From: CAYQUC01 sp964514215
GTDB lineage: Bacteria; Pseudomonadota; Gammaproteobacteria; UBA6429; Thiohalophilaceae
Reading direction: 5' to 3'
Assembly (NCBI GenBank): GCA_964514215.1
Contig: CAZEPW010000023.1
Span: 1 to 47,548, forward strand
Length of the DNA: 47,548 nucleotides
How positions within the stretch are numbered: the first letter of the stretch is position 1; the number at the start of each line of letters is the position of its first letter. A program made the translations under genes and the position numbers. The notes under the pieces were generated by a model. The model did no database searches. It saw only the letters and a list, made by a program, of their open reading frames with translations, and had not been told where the DNA came from. Of this stretch, positions 24,336-31,986 are shown in pieces.

Positions 24336-27239
24336 ATGAATTGTAGTCACTTGAATTTTTTCAGTAATTCACTGAATAATAATTTCATTTTTGTTATATC
24401 GTTAGCAGTAGCAACACTAACGCTAACTGCTTGTGCCTCGAGTAAACAAACGGCAACACTTGATAGTTTAGAAGATAAAGAAGTTGTCTTTGCTGAAATT
24501 GAGCCTTCAAAAAGGCAGATGAACCGCAAAAAAGTTATCGATACTTATGAAAGTGTCATTGCAGGAAAATACGGTGCCAACGAAAAGATTTACCAAGACT
24601 CCCTACGTCGACTAGCCGATTTAAAATTAGAAGCCGGTGTTAAGAAAAATTCTAGCCAAAATTCTCGTATCCAATCTCAGAGTAAGGTTGATCTAGTTAG
24701 TGCCATTAGACAATATAATACCTATTTAGATAAATATCCAAATAAAGAGTCAAATAATGAAATTTATTATCAACTAGCCAAAGCCTATGAATTACTTGGT
24801 GAGTTAGAAAATGCCTTAGAAACGCTAAATATATTAATCGAAAAATACCCTAATGATCCCCGCTGGCAAGAAATTAATTTCCGTCGTGGTGAAACCATGT
24901 TTATCTTGGGTGACTACAGTAACGCAGAACAAGCTTACAAAAAAATCGTTGAATCCGATCCAAACTCTATTTATTACCAACGTTCACTCTACAAATACAG
25001 TTGGAGTTTATTTAAGCAAAACAAACACACGGAAACACTATCGGCTTTTTTTAAATTACTAGACGAAAAAATACTCGGCTCTAATACCCCTGTCCCAACA
25101 GTAAAACCGGGTAAAGCCCAACCAAAAATGACTAAAATGCCGATAAAGTCAAAAAGCGAACAAGAATTAATTAAAGACACAATGCGCGCAGTTAGCCTAA
25201 CATTTACGTATTTAGATGGGCCAAAAAGTGTTTCAAGTTACTTTAAAAACAATGGCAGCAGAATATACGAACCACAAATCTATCTTAGCCTTGGTGATCT
25301 ATATAACGAGAAAAATCGAATTATTGACTCAGCAAATACTTACCTTGAATTTATTACTCACCATCCACAACATGATCAAGCTCCCGAGTTTCATAATCGA
25401 GCCATACTTGCTTACTCGGATGGTGGTTTCTCAACATTAATCTTACCAACGAAAGAAACCTTTGTTGAAAATTATGGCGTAAATTCTGCATTCTGGAATT
25501 CACATGTCAGTGCGCAACAATCATTAAAGCCACAATTAAAAAAACACATCAGTGATTTATCTACACACTACCACTCAGTTGCTAAAAAAAGTCGTAAATT
25601 ATCCGATTTTAACAAAGCTGCACACTGGTATCGCGAATATATTCGCTCATTCCCAGATGATAACAAAACAGCACTTAATAATTTTTTATTAGCCGAAGTA
25701 TTATTTGATAGCAAACAATACCAACTGGCTAGTGTTGAATATGAAAAAACAGCATACGAATATCCAACTCACAAAAAAAATAGCACTGCCGCGTATGCCG
25801 CAATATTGTCCTATGAAAAGCTAATCCCGACTCTACCAAGTAGTGAAAAATCATTATGGGTTCAAAAAAGCATTGATAGCGCGTTACGCTTTAGTTCTAA
25901 ATATCCGCGTAACAAAAATATACCCGCAGTATTAATTAAAACCACCGAAAAACTATTTACTTTAAAAGATTACACCCGGGCAGCATCAACAGCCGAAACA
26001 CTATTAAAAAGACCGGGTAAAAAGTCTCAGCAGACATTAAGATCAGCTTGGACAATCATGGCCCATGCCAAATTTGAACTTGGTAGTTACAAGCCCGGTA
26101 ATTATCGAGAAGCTGAAATAGCTTATCGTAAAAGTATCAAATATTACGATAAAAAAGATAAGAAAAGACCGGCTATTTTAAAACGCTTATCAGCAAGTAT
26201 TTATAAACAAGGTGAAGAGTTACGAAAAGCTGGCAATCACGAAAAAGCTGCTTTACAATTTTTACGGGTAAGAAAGTCTGTGCCCAATTCCGGAATCGTT
26301 GCCACCGCGGAATACGATGCTGCTGCCGAATACATAACGCTAGGTTTATGGAAAAAAGCCGGTATCATTTTAGAACGATTTAGAAAAACACAACCAAAGA
26401 AGCATAAACTACAATCAGGCGTAACAGAAAAATTAGCCTTAGTGTATACCGAGTCTGGACAACATGTTAAAGCCGCGGGTGAGTTAGAAGTTTTAGCGTT
26501 AAATACCAAAGACAAATCTGAATCTCAACGTATCCTTTGGCAAGTGGCATTAATTTATAAAAAAGCTAAATTAACCAACCGCACAATCAATGCCTATACA
26601 CAATTTATTCGATTATTTCCGAGCAAGCAGCCGGAATCAATGGAAGCTCGTTTAGAGCTGGTGAATATTTACAAAAAAAATAAAAACCGTAAAAAACAAT
26701 GGTTTTGGTTAAAAGACATCATTAATAGCGATAGAAAATATCCTAATGCACGAACTGAAGAAACCAAAAATATCGTAGCCGAAGCACTACTCACAATGGC
26801 CGAACCAAAACACGTTGCCTACAACAAAGTAAAGCTAACTATTCCATTGAAAAAAAGTTTACGCAAAAAGAAAAAGTTAATGCAAAAAGCCATAGCAGCT
26901 TATACTGTTGCAATAAACTATCAAGTCGCCACAGTAACAACCTCAGCAACCTATAGAATCGCTGAAATTTATCGTGACTTTGCTACATCACTAATGAAAT
27001 CTCAACGACCTAAAAAGCTCAATGAAGAACAACTTGAAGAATATGAATTGCTCTTGGAGGAACAAGCCTTTCCTCTAGAAGAAAAAGCCATAGAAATTCA
27101 TTCAACCAATTTATCGCGCATAAAAGAAGGCATTTACAACAAATGGATAAAAAGTAGCTTAAAGCAATTAAGTTTACTATTACCAGCCCGATACGCTAAA
27201 CCAGAGCTAATAGAGCAATATAGCAATGCAGTACATTAA
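24336..27239 (+). CDS. Large TPR-repeat lipoprotein
   Basis: The 967-residue protein has a lipoprotein signal with Cys33 in LTLTACASS; Ala and Ser after it suggest outer-membrane sorting. Most of the mature chain is tetratricopeptide-type helix pairs, for example YYQLAKAYELLGELENALET with NILIEKYPNDPRW, FRRGETMFILGDYSNAEQAY with KKIVESDPNS, and WYREYIRSFPDDNKTAL. It should be a long superhelical scaffold facing the periplasm. A lysine-rich insertion (around 240-275) and a basic C-terminal third are notable. It overlaps the next lipoprotein gene by 14 bp. In the Myxococcus Agl/Glt machine large TPR proteins occupy the same compartment; direct homology cannot be shown here. Confidence 0.85.
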   Translation: MNCSHLNFFSNSLNNNFIFVISLAVATLTLTACASSKQTATLDSLEDKEVVFAEIEPSKRQMNRKKVIDTYESVIAGKYGANEKIYQDSLRRLADLKLEAGVKKNSSQNSRIQSQSKVDLVSAIRQYNTYLDKYPNKESNNEIYYQLAKAYELLGELENALETLNILIEKYPNDPRWQEINFRRGETMFILGDYSNAEQAYKKIVESDPNSIYYQRSLYKYSWSLFKQNKHTETLSAFFKLLDEKILGSNTPVPTVKPGKAQPKMTKMPIKSKSEQELIKDTMRAVSLTFTYLDGPKSVSSYFKNNGSRIYEPQIYLSLGDLYNEKNRIIDSANTYLEFITHHPQHDQAPEFHNRAILAYSDGGFSTLILPTKETFVENYGVNSAFWNSHVSAQQSLKPQLKKHISDLSTHYHSVAKKSRKLSDFNKAAHWYREYIRSFPDDNKTALNNFLLAEVLFDSKQYQLASVEYEKTAYEYPTHKKNSTAAYAAILSYEKLIPTLPSSEKSLWVQKSIDSALRFSSKYPRNKNIPAVLIKTTEKLFTLKDYTRAASTAETLLKRPGKKSQQTLRSAWTIMAHAKFELGSYKPGNYREAEIAYRKSIKYYDKKDKKRPAILKRLSASIYKQGEELRKAGNHEKAALQFLRVRKSVPNSGIVATAEYDAAAEYITLGLWKKAGIILERFRKTQPKKHKLQSGVTEKLALVYTESGQHVKAAGELEVLALNTKDKSESQRILWQVALIYKKAKLTNRTINAYTQFIRLFPSKQPESMEARLELVNIYKKNKNRKKQWFWLKDIINSDRKYPNARTEETKNIVAEALLTMAEPKHVAYNKVKLTIPLKKSLRKKKKLMQKAIAAYTVAINYQVATVTTSATYRIAEIYRDFATSLMKSQRPKKLNEEQLEEYELLLEEQAFPLEEKAIEIHSTNLSRIKEGIYNKWIKSSLKQLSLLLPARYAKPELIEQYSNAVH

Positions 27240-27858
27240 TAAATTAATTGTCAAAAATATAATGCTATCATTATTGATAGTGAGTGTCTCCGCGTGTGCG
27301 ATTTCGACAACCAGCACTGATGAAGAAACTATCGATGAAGAGGCTTTGCCGGCTCTAGTACCGGTTAAAACACCCCCAATTACTCCAAAGTTCCAGCGAG
27401 ACTTTAATCGAGCAATATCGTTAATGCAGAAAAATAAAAACCGTTCTGCGCTTAAACTATTAACACTGCTTACCCAAAATTATCCTCAATTTGCAGGCCC
27501 ACATGTCAATATCGGTTTAATTTATTTTCGAGCAAAGCAATTTTCAAAAGCTAAAAAAGCGTTTGAAAAAGCGCTTAACGTAAACCCGAATAATGCCGTT
27601 AGTCATAATCATCTGGGAATCATACAGCGTAAAAATGGTGAATTTAAAGCCGCCTTAAGATCATATCGATTGGCGCTGTTAAGCAATGATAGCTATGCAA
27701 ATGCACATTTAAATATTGGAATTTTATACGATATTTATTTTTCGAATTTAACAAAAGCACTTGAGCATTATCAACGCTATTTAGAAATTACTGGCAGTAA
27801 AGATAAAAAAGTCAGTAATTGGATTATTGATATTAAACGACGTGTAAATGCCTCTTAA
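27226..27858 (+). CDS. TPR lipoprotein
   Basis: The 210-residue lipoprotein has the lipidation Cys24 in VSVSACAIS. Its mature part has three to four clear TPR units: AGPHVNIGLIYFRAKQFSKA, FEKALNVNPNNAVSHNHLGI, and AHLNIGILYDIYFSNLTKA. It resembles PilF/NrfG-type small TPR proteins that serve as pilotins or assembly factors. It overlaps the upstream TPR gene and lies 31 bp before the next gene, within the same operon. Confidence 0.85.
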   Translation: MQYINKLIVKNIMLSLLIVSVSACAISTTSTDEETIDEEALPALVPVKTPPITPKFQRDFNRAISLMQKNKNRSALKLLTLLTQNYPQFAGPHVNIGLIYFRAKQFSKAKKAFEKALNVNPNNAVSHNHLGIIQRKNGEFKAALRSYRLALLSNDSYANAHLNIGILYDIYFSNLTKALEHYQRYLEITGSKDKKVSNWIIDIKRRVNAS

Positions 27859-27889
27859 CTTACGATACAATATACAAAAGGTTCTGCTT

Positions 27890-28177
27890 ATGAAAATTAA
27901 AAGTCTACTATTATTAATTCTATTGTTAAATAGTCAGCTTAGTATCGCAGAAGAAGAAGTCGTCGATATTGAAGGTACGTCTATTATTGGAAACCGTGAA
28001 TTACCCAAAGTTATGTATATTGTCCCATGGAAAAAATCACAATTACCCGATATGGAATCATTACCCATTGATAGACTGGTTGATGAAGCGTTAGCGCCAA
28101 TCAATAGAAAAGAATTTAAGCAACAAATTAATTTTCACGAACAACTAAATCCAATAAGTGAAGAAGAAGATTACTAA
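27890..28177 (+). CDS. Small exported protein of the TonB/Agl-like operon
   Basis: The start is taken at ATG 27890, which has AAAGG 8 bases upstream and begins with a signal peptide (MKIKSLLLLILLLNSQLSIA). The frame is open back to 27848 but that start lacks support. The 95-residue product has a compact conserved-looking core, IEGTSIIGNRELPKVMYIVP followed by WKKS, and a tail with ALAPINRKEFKQQINFHEQL, ending in an acidic cluster. I do not recognise a named family. The position between a TPR lipoprotein and ExbB suggests a periplasmic accessory role. Confidence 0.7.
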   Translation: MKIKSLLLLILLLNSQLSIAEEEVVDIEGTSIIGNRELPKVMYIVPWKKSQLPDMESLPIDRLVDEALAPINRKEFKQQINFHEQLNPISEEEDY

Positions 28178-28235
28178 TTCACCTATTAACCAACATTATT
28201 CATAAATAATTTAACATGCGCTCCAGGAGATAGGT

Positions 28236-28883
28236 ATGGACATTTACACTACTATTGTCGACTTTTTTAAAAATGGCGGTATATTTATGTACCCTATTGC
28301 ACTTGTATTAGCCCTAGGCTTTGCAATAGCAATAGAACGCTATATATACCTTTCTGCTTCGCGTAGAACCAACCGCAAACTATTAGCTGATTTATTGCCA
28401 ATTTTAAAGCAAGGTGATTTTCAAAAAGCTTATAGTTTAACCTCTAAGAAAAATAATGCCGTTAGCCGCGTCATCAATAATGGCCTCGCTAAAGTAAAAA
28501 CAGCAAAACATCGCGATGATGTTGAGATGTCAATCGAAGAAGGTATGATGGAAATAATTCCTCGAATTGAAAAACGAACACATTATTTAGCTACATTTGC
28601 CAATATTGCCACATTACTTGGCCTACTCGGTACCATCATAGGGTTAATCAATGCCTTTAAAGCTGTTGCTGAAGCCGACCCATCCCAGAAGGCGCAAATT
28701 TTGTCCGAAAGTATTTCTGTAGCCATGAACACCACGGCCTTTGGTTTAATGGTCGCTATTCCACTATTACTGCTTTATACCGTTTTACAAACCAAAACGA
28801 CGGAAATTGTTGATAGTCTTGAAATGGCCGGAGTCAAATTTGTTAACTCTATTGCTGAAAAAACTAGTTTTGGCGATAAGTAA
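28236..28883 (+). CDS. MotA/TolQ/ExbB-type proton channel protein
   Basis: ExbB/TolQ proteins form the pentameric stator of proton-driven envelope machines. The 215-residue protein has three membrane segments: one near the N-terminus (IFMYPIALVLALGFAIAI), then a cytoplasmic loop, then the pair TLLGLLGTIIGLINAF and NTTAFGLMVAIPLLLLYTV. The Thr-Ala-x-Gly-Leu segment lining the channel is present. AGGAG precedes the ATG. It overlaps the first ExbD gene by one base (TAATG). Homologous to AglR as much as to ExbB; the gene context favours the Agl-like class. Confidence 0.92.
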   Translation: MDIYTTIVDFFKNGGIFMYPIALVLALGFAIAIERYIYLSASRRTNRKLLADLLPILKQGDFQKAYSLTSKKNNAVSRVINNGLAKVKTAKHRDDVEMSIEEGMMEIIPRIEKRTHYLATFANIATLLGLLGTIIGLINAFKAVAEADPSQKAQILSESISVAMNTTAFGLMVAIPLLLLYTVLQTKTTEIVDSLEMAGVKFVNSIAEKTSFGDK

Positions 28884-29377
28884 TGAGCCGTCATCATAAA
28901 CGCCGTAAACGTAATATAGACACTGCCGAATTAAATATTACTGCCTTTATGAATTTAATGGTGGTGTTGGTGCCGTTTCTATTAATAACTGCGGTATTTT
29001 CGCGCATGGCAATTTTAGAACTAAATTTACCAGCTGCCGGAAAAACAGTTGCTTCACAACAAAAATTAAAATTTGAGTTTCAAGTAATCGTTTATAAAAA
29101 CAAAATATCCGTAGTCGACAATAAAGGTGGCTTAATACGATCAATACCATTGTATAAAGCTAAACATAATACTAAAGCCCTGACGGATTTATTAAAACAA
29201 ATAAAAGCAAAATATCCAAACAAAACCAATACTACTATTTTGGCTTCGGCAAACACCAGTTATGAAACCTTGGTTAACGTTATGGATTCGGTGCGAACCT
29301 ATCAAGCAAAAAAAGACGGCGAATTTATCTACGCCGAATTATTTCCTGATATTGCGATTGGCGATGCTCCAAACTAA
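28883..29377 (+). CDS. ExbD/TolR-type protein with Asn in place of the channel Asp
   Basis: The 164-residue protein has a short basic cytoplasmic start, one membrane helix (about 20-40) and a periplasmic domain with a beta-rich fold. In ExbD, TolR and MotB the helix carries an essential Asp for proton transfer. Here the aligned position is Asn24 (NITAFMNLMVVLVPF; codon 28952-28954 is AAT), so this subunit cannot be protonated there. A second ExbD with a normal Asp follows. Its stop leaves a 44 bp gap to that gene. Confidence 0.9.
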   Translation: MSRHHKRRKRNIDTAELNITAFMNLMVVLVPFLLITAVFSRMAILELNLPAAGKTVASQQKLKFEFQVIVYKNKISVVDNKGGLIRSIPLYKAKHNTKALTDLLKQIKAKYPNKTNTTILASANTSYETLVNVMDSVRTYQAKKDGEFIYAELFPDIAIGDAPN

Positions 29378-29421
29378 GTAAAAGATAATAAATTGAATAA
29401 TATAATAATGAGAATACTGAA

Positions 29422-29931
29422 ATGAAAATGTCCGCACGTGCGAAACGCATGCAGGCTCATCATAAGCGTCGAAAAGATCGAACAGCAAGCCTAAATATGG
29501 TGTCCTTAATGGATATCTTCACTATCCTGGTGTTCTTTTTGTTGGTTAGTTCTGGCGAAGAAGAGGCGCTAACCAACAGTAAAGCCATTCAATTACCTGA
29601 ATCAACATCACAGCAGACGCCTAAGAAGTCTATTGTTATCACAGTGAATGATAAACACATATTGCTCCAAGGTCGATCGGTAGCATCGGTTCAAAAATCA
29701 CTTAGAAGTAATGAAACAATTATTCCTGGCTTACGCAAACAGCTATTACGTTATGCTGCTCGAGCTATGCGTATTGCCAAAAATAAAAAAGGCTTAAAAG
29801 TTACAATATTAGGTGATAAAAAAATTCCTTTTAAGTTACTGAAAAAAATCATGGTAACTTGCTCAAATGCTAACTACACCAATATATCTCTAGCGGTGCT
29901 ACAAAAACCGGCTGCAGGAGAGAAAAGTTAA
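29422..29931 (+). CDS. ExbD/TolR-type protein with intact channel Asp
   Basis: The 169-residue protein has a very basic N-terminal tail (RAKRMQAHHKRRKDR), one membrane helix with the proton-binding Asp31 in VSLMDIFTILVFFLLV, and a periplasmic domain (KSIVITVNDKHILLQG onwards). With the ExbB-like protein and the Asn-bearing ExbD paralogue it should form a hetero-subunit motor, as AglQ and AglS do with AglR in Myxococcus. Its stop overlaps the start of the TonB-like gene by one base. Confidence 0.92.
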   Translation: MKMSARAKRMQAHHKRRKDRTASLNMVSLMDIFTILVFFLLVSSGEEEALTNSKAIQLPESTSQQTPKKSIVITVNDKHILLQGRSVASVQKSLRSNETIIPGLRKQLLRYAARAMRIAKNKKGLKVTILGDKKIPFKLLKKIMVTCSNANYTNISLAVLQKPAAGEKS

Positions 29932-30866
29932 TGTATAAATATGCTTCTGAGCCATTACTGCCTTGGTCTGATACCGATAATGACCGACGATTTAATAAAA
30001 TTACGTTAAAAGTATTTATCGTTTTTTTTGTATTATTTATTATTTTTCCATTATTACCAGAATCAGAAGTAAAAAAAGATAAATTTGATGAAGTGCCACC
30101 TCGCTTTGCACGTTTATTAATTAAACAACCAATAAAACCAATTATTAAAAAACCTGAGCCAAAAAAAATAGAAAAGAAAAAGAAAAAAGAAGTTAAGAAA
30201 AAAGTTAAAAAGAAGGTTAAGAAAAAAGTAACCAAAAAGAAAGCCAATAAACCAAAATCTAAGCCTAAACCTTCAGCTAAAAAAATTGCCCAATCGGTAT
30301 TCGACTCGGCAGGTTTTGATGAGCTTGCAGACATACGTGATGATTTTAATGTTGCCGCATTAAAAAAATCAAAACTAAAAACCGTTAGCAAAAGAAAAGA
30401 AACGGCTTTTGATGCCTCAAGAGTATTAACCTCTAAGGCATCATCAGGCAGTGGTGGCATTAAAAATGAAAAAGTATCCATTAGAGGCAACACAAAGTTA
30501 AAGCAACGTGATACTACCAATGTACAAAGTAATATTAAGACTACCGGTAATAAAAGAAAAAATAGCCGTTCAGTTGGACGCAGTGACGAAGAAGTGCAAC
30601 TGGTTTTTCAACGTAATAAAGGCAAACTATTTTCAATCTATAACCGTGCATTACGAACAGATCCGGGATTACAAGGCACTATATTATTTAAAATCACAAT
30701 AAATGCAGCCGGTACAGTCATTGCAATCAAAGTGATCTCAAGCGAGATCAATAATGAAAAATTAGTTAAACGCATGCGACTTCGCATCAAAAGATTTAAT
30801 TTTGGTGCAAAACCGGGATCGTCTAACTTTACATTCACCTACCCTCTCGATCTAGTGCCTCAATAA
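29931..30866 (+). CDS. TonB-like energy transducer with AgmX/PglI-type C-terminal domain
   Basis: The 311-residue protein is anchored by one membrane helix (about 24-44). Then follows a low-complexity periplasmic spacer, 65-130, which is almost all Lys with some Pro and Val (runs like KKKVKKKV). A middle region of little order leads to a C-terminal domain at 220-311: VQLVFQRNKGKLFSIYNRAL, LQGTILFKITINAAGTVIAI, and FNFGAKPGSSNFTFTYPL. That last pattern fits the AgmX/PglI C-terminal domain found in gliding-motility proteins, a relative of the TonB C-terminal domain. It should transmit motor motion to the outer-membrane side. Starts and stops overlap neighbours by one base on both sides, so it is translationally coupled. 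Confidence 0.85.
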   Translation: MYKYASEPLLPWSDTDNDRRFNKITLKVFIVFFVLFIIFPLLPESEVKKDKFDEVPPRFARLLIKQPIKPIIKKPEPKKIEKKKKKEVKKKVKKKVKKKVTKKKANKPKSKPKPSAKKIAQSVFDSAGFDELADIRDDFNVAALKKSKLKTVSKRKETAFDASRVLTSKASSGSGGIKNEKVSIRGNTKLKQRDTTNVQSNIKTTGNKRKNSRSVGRSDEEVQLVFQRNKGKLFSIYNRALRTDPGLQGTILFKITINAAGTVIAIKVISSEINNEKLVKRMRLRIKRFNFGAKPGSSNFTFTYPLDLVPQ

Positions 30867-31546
30867 TGTTGAGGCAACAGTATTTAACAAAAAAATTATT
30901 ATTAAATTACTGTTATTTTATTATTGTAAACATTGCTCTAGCCTCTACGGCTGCAGCAAATGTTTCAAATATTGAATTAGTAGGAACTATAACCGGCAAA
31001 CGTTCTTTTGCTATTTTACGCCTCCCAAATAACGCCGAAGGAATTTACCAGCTCAATCAAACGATATTGGGTTATAGCATCAAAACCATATCAAAAAAAT
31101 CAGTGGTTTTAACAAAAAAACAACATACCGTTAAGTTATCGTTGCTTGCCGTCAAAGAACGACAATATTATGGTCTAAACAATAAGCCAGATATCAGCAC
31201 TCCACTCAAAACACACGAATATCGAATTAATCGAAACACCTTTAACAGCATCAAAAATGATACTCAATTTTGGCTCGATAGCGTTCGTTTTAAATTGCAT
31301 ATACAAGATGGCTTCCTCAGTGGTTACCAAATAACAAAAGTTCAAAAAAATAGTCCCGCAGAACTACTAGGGCTCGTTGAAGGTGATATAATCAAGGGAA
31401 TTAATGGGGTTTTAATAAAACAAAATGCCGATAACTTCATTAAAAAAATTAGTTTATTAGAAAATGCTAATCAATTTACCTTAAATATGAGTCATTCGGA
31501 TATTAATTTTAATTTAAAGTTCATAATCGATGCTGACAAGAATTAA
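30866..31546 (+). CDS. GspC-like periplasmic protein (HR plus PDZ)
   Basis: The 226-residue protein has an N-terminal hydrophobic segment (about 10-33), either anchor or signal peptide. It is followed by a beta domain with IELVGTITGKRSFAILRLPN and YQLNQTILGYSIKTISKKSVV, the pattern of the homology region of type II secretion protein GspC. Residues 150-215 form a PDZ domain (GYQITKVQKNSPAELLGL, then GDIIKGINGVLI). In type II secretion GspC links the inner-membrane platform with the secretin GspD. No other gsp gene is here; instead it is the last gene of an ExbB/ExbD/TonB-like operon, so it may link that machine to an outer-membrane partner. Confidence 0.78.
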   Translation: MLRQQYLTKKLLLNYCYFIIVNIALASTAAANVSNIELVGTITGKRSFAILRLPNNAEGIYQLNQTILGYSIKTISKKSVVLTKKQHTVKLSLLAVKERQYYGLNNKPDISTPLKTHEYRINRNTFNSIKNDTQFWLDSVRFKLHIQDGFLSGYQITKVQKNSPAELLGLVEGDIIKGINGVLIKQNADNFIKKISLLENANQFTLNMSHSDINFNLKFIIDADKN

Positions 31547-31986
31547 CCATAAGCTAGCAGAGACAAATTAAAAACGATTTACCACACAAAAATAATTGAT
31601 GAATATCGATAACCATCGAGGTTCAGGTTTAAGTAAAATCGGGTGCAATTCACAAAATGGTGCATCCAAAAGCAATAGATTTTTAGAAATCGATTTGGGA
31701 GACGATAGTATATAGAGATAATAGCAATTCGTGATGGTAGTACCATAGAATGCACTATTTTTAAGTCATATCTATCTGATAATATTACAAATAAACAAAC
31801 TATTACGCCAAGCTGTGAGAGCTGTCACAATCAATATTTGATAACTGACCTATTATTAATTTAGACAATAATTATTATTTATAAATTATCATTTTGCAGG
31901 TAACAAAAACACTAACAAGCTAAGACTATTTAGAACTTTTAACAAGTATATTACCACGATACTTAGATAAACAAGCTGAAAATACT
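31547..31986. other. 440-bp intergenic stretch with a Crp site and a possible decayed frame
   Basis: The stretch separates the nine-gene operon from the giant cyclic-nucleotide-binding gene. A 38-codon frame (31599-31715) and, in another phase, a stop-free run without start codon (31709-31858, containing C-E-S-C-H) could be remains of a gene, or chance. A hairpin with arms GGGTGCA (31641-31647) and TGCATCC (31661-31667, one G-T pair) lies inside it. A perfect Crp-type site is at 31814-31829, followed by AT-rich sequence with TATTAT and TATAAA boxes at 31873-31885. Confidence 0.5.
31814..31829. promoter_or_regulatory. Perfect Crp-type operator TGTGA-N6-TCACA
   Basis: The site reads TGTGA-GAGCTG-TCACA, matching both Crp half-sites in all ten positions. 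Its centre is about 165 bp upstream of the GTG start of the giant cNMP-binding gene. The best -10-like box (TATTAT, 31873-31878) would put a transcription start about 63 bp past the centre, near the -61.5 spacing of Crp class I promoters. A perfect match is expected by chance about once per megabase. Confidence 0.6.

Noticed and set aside
29870..30520. Long open frame on the minus strand opposite the TonB-like gene, with a Phe-rich run
   Set aside because: It is the antisense of the lysine-rich spacer and the following region of the TonB-like gene; AAA/AAG codons read as TTT/CTT on the other strand. No ribosome site or family match.
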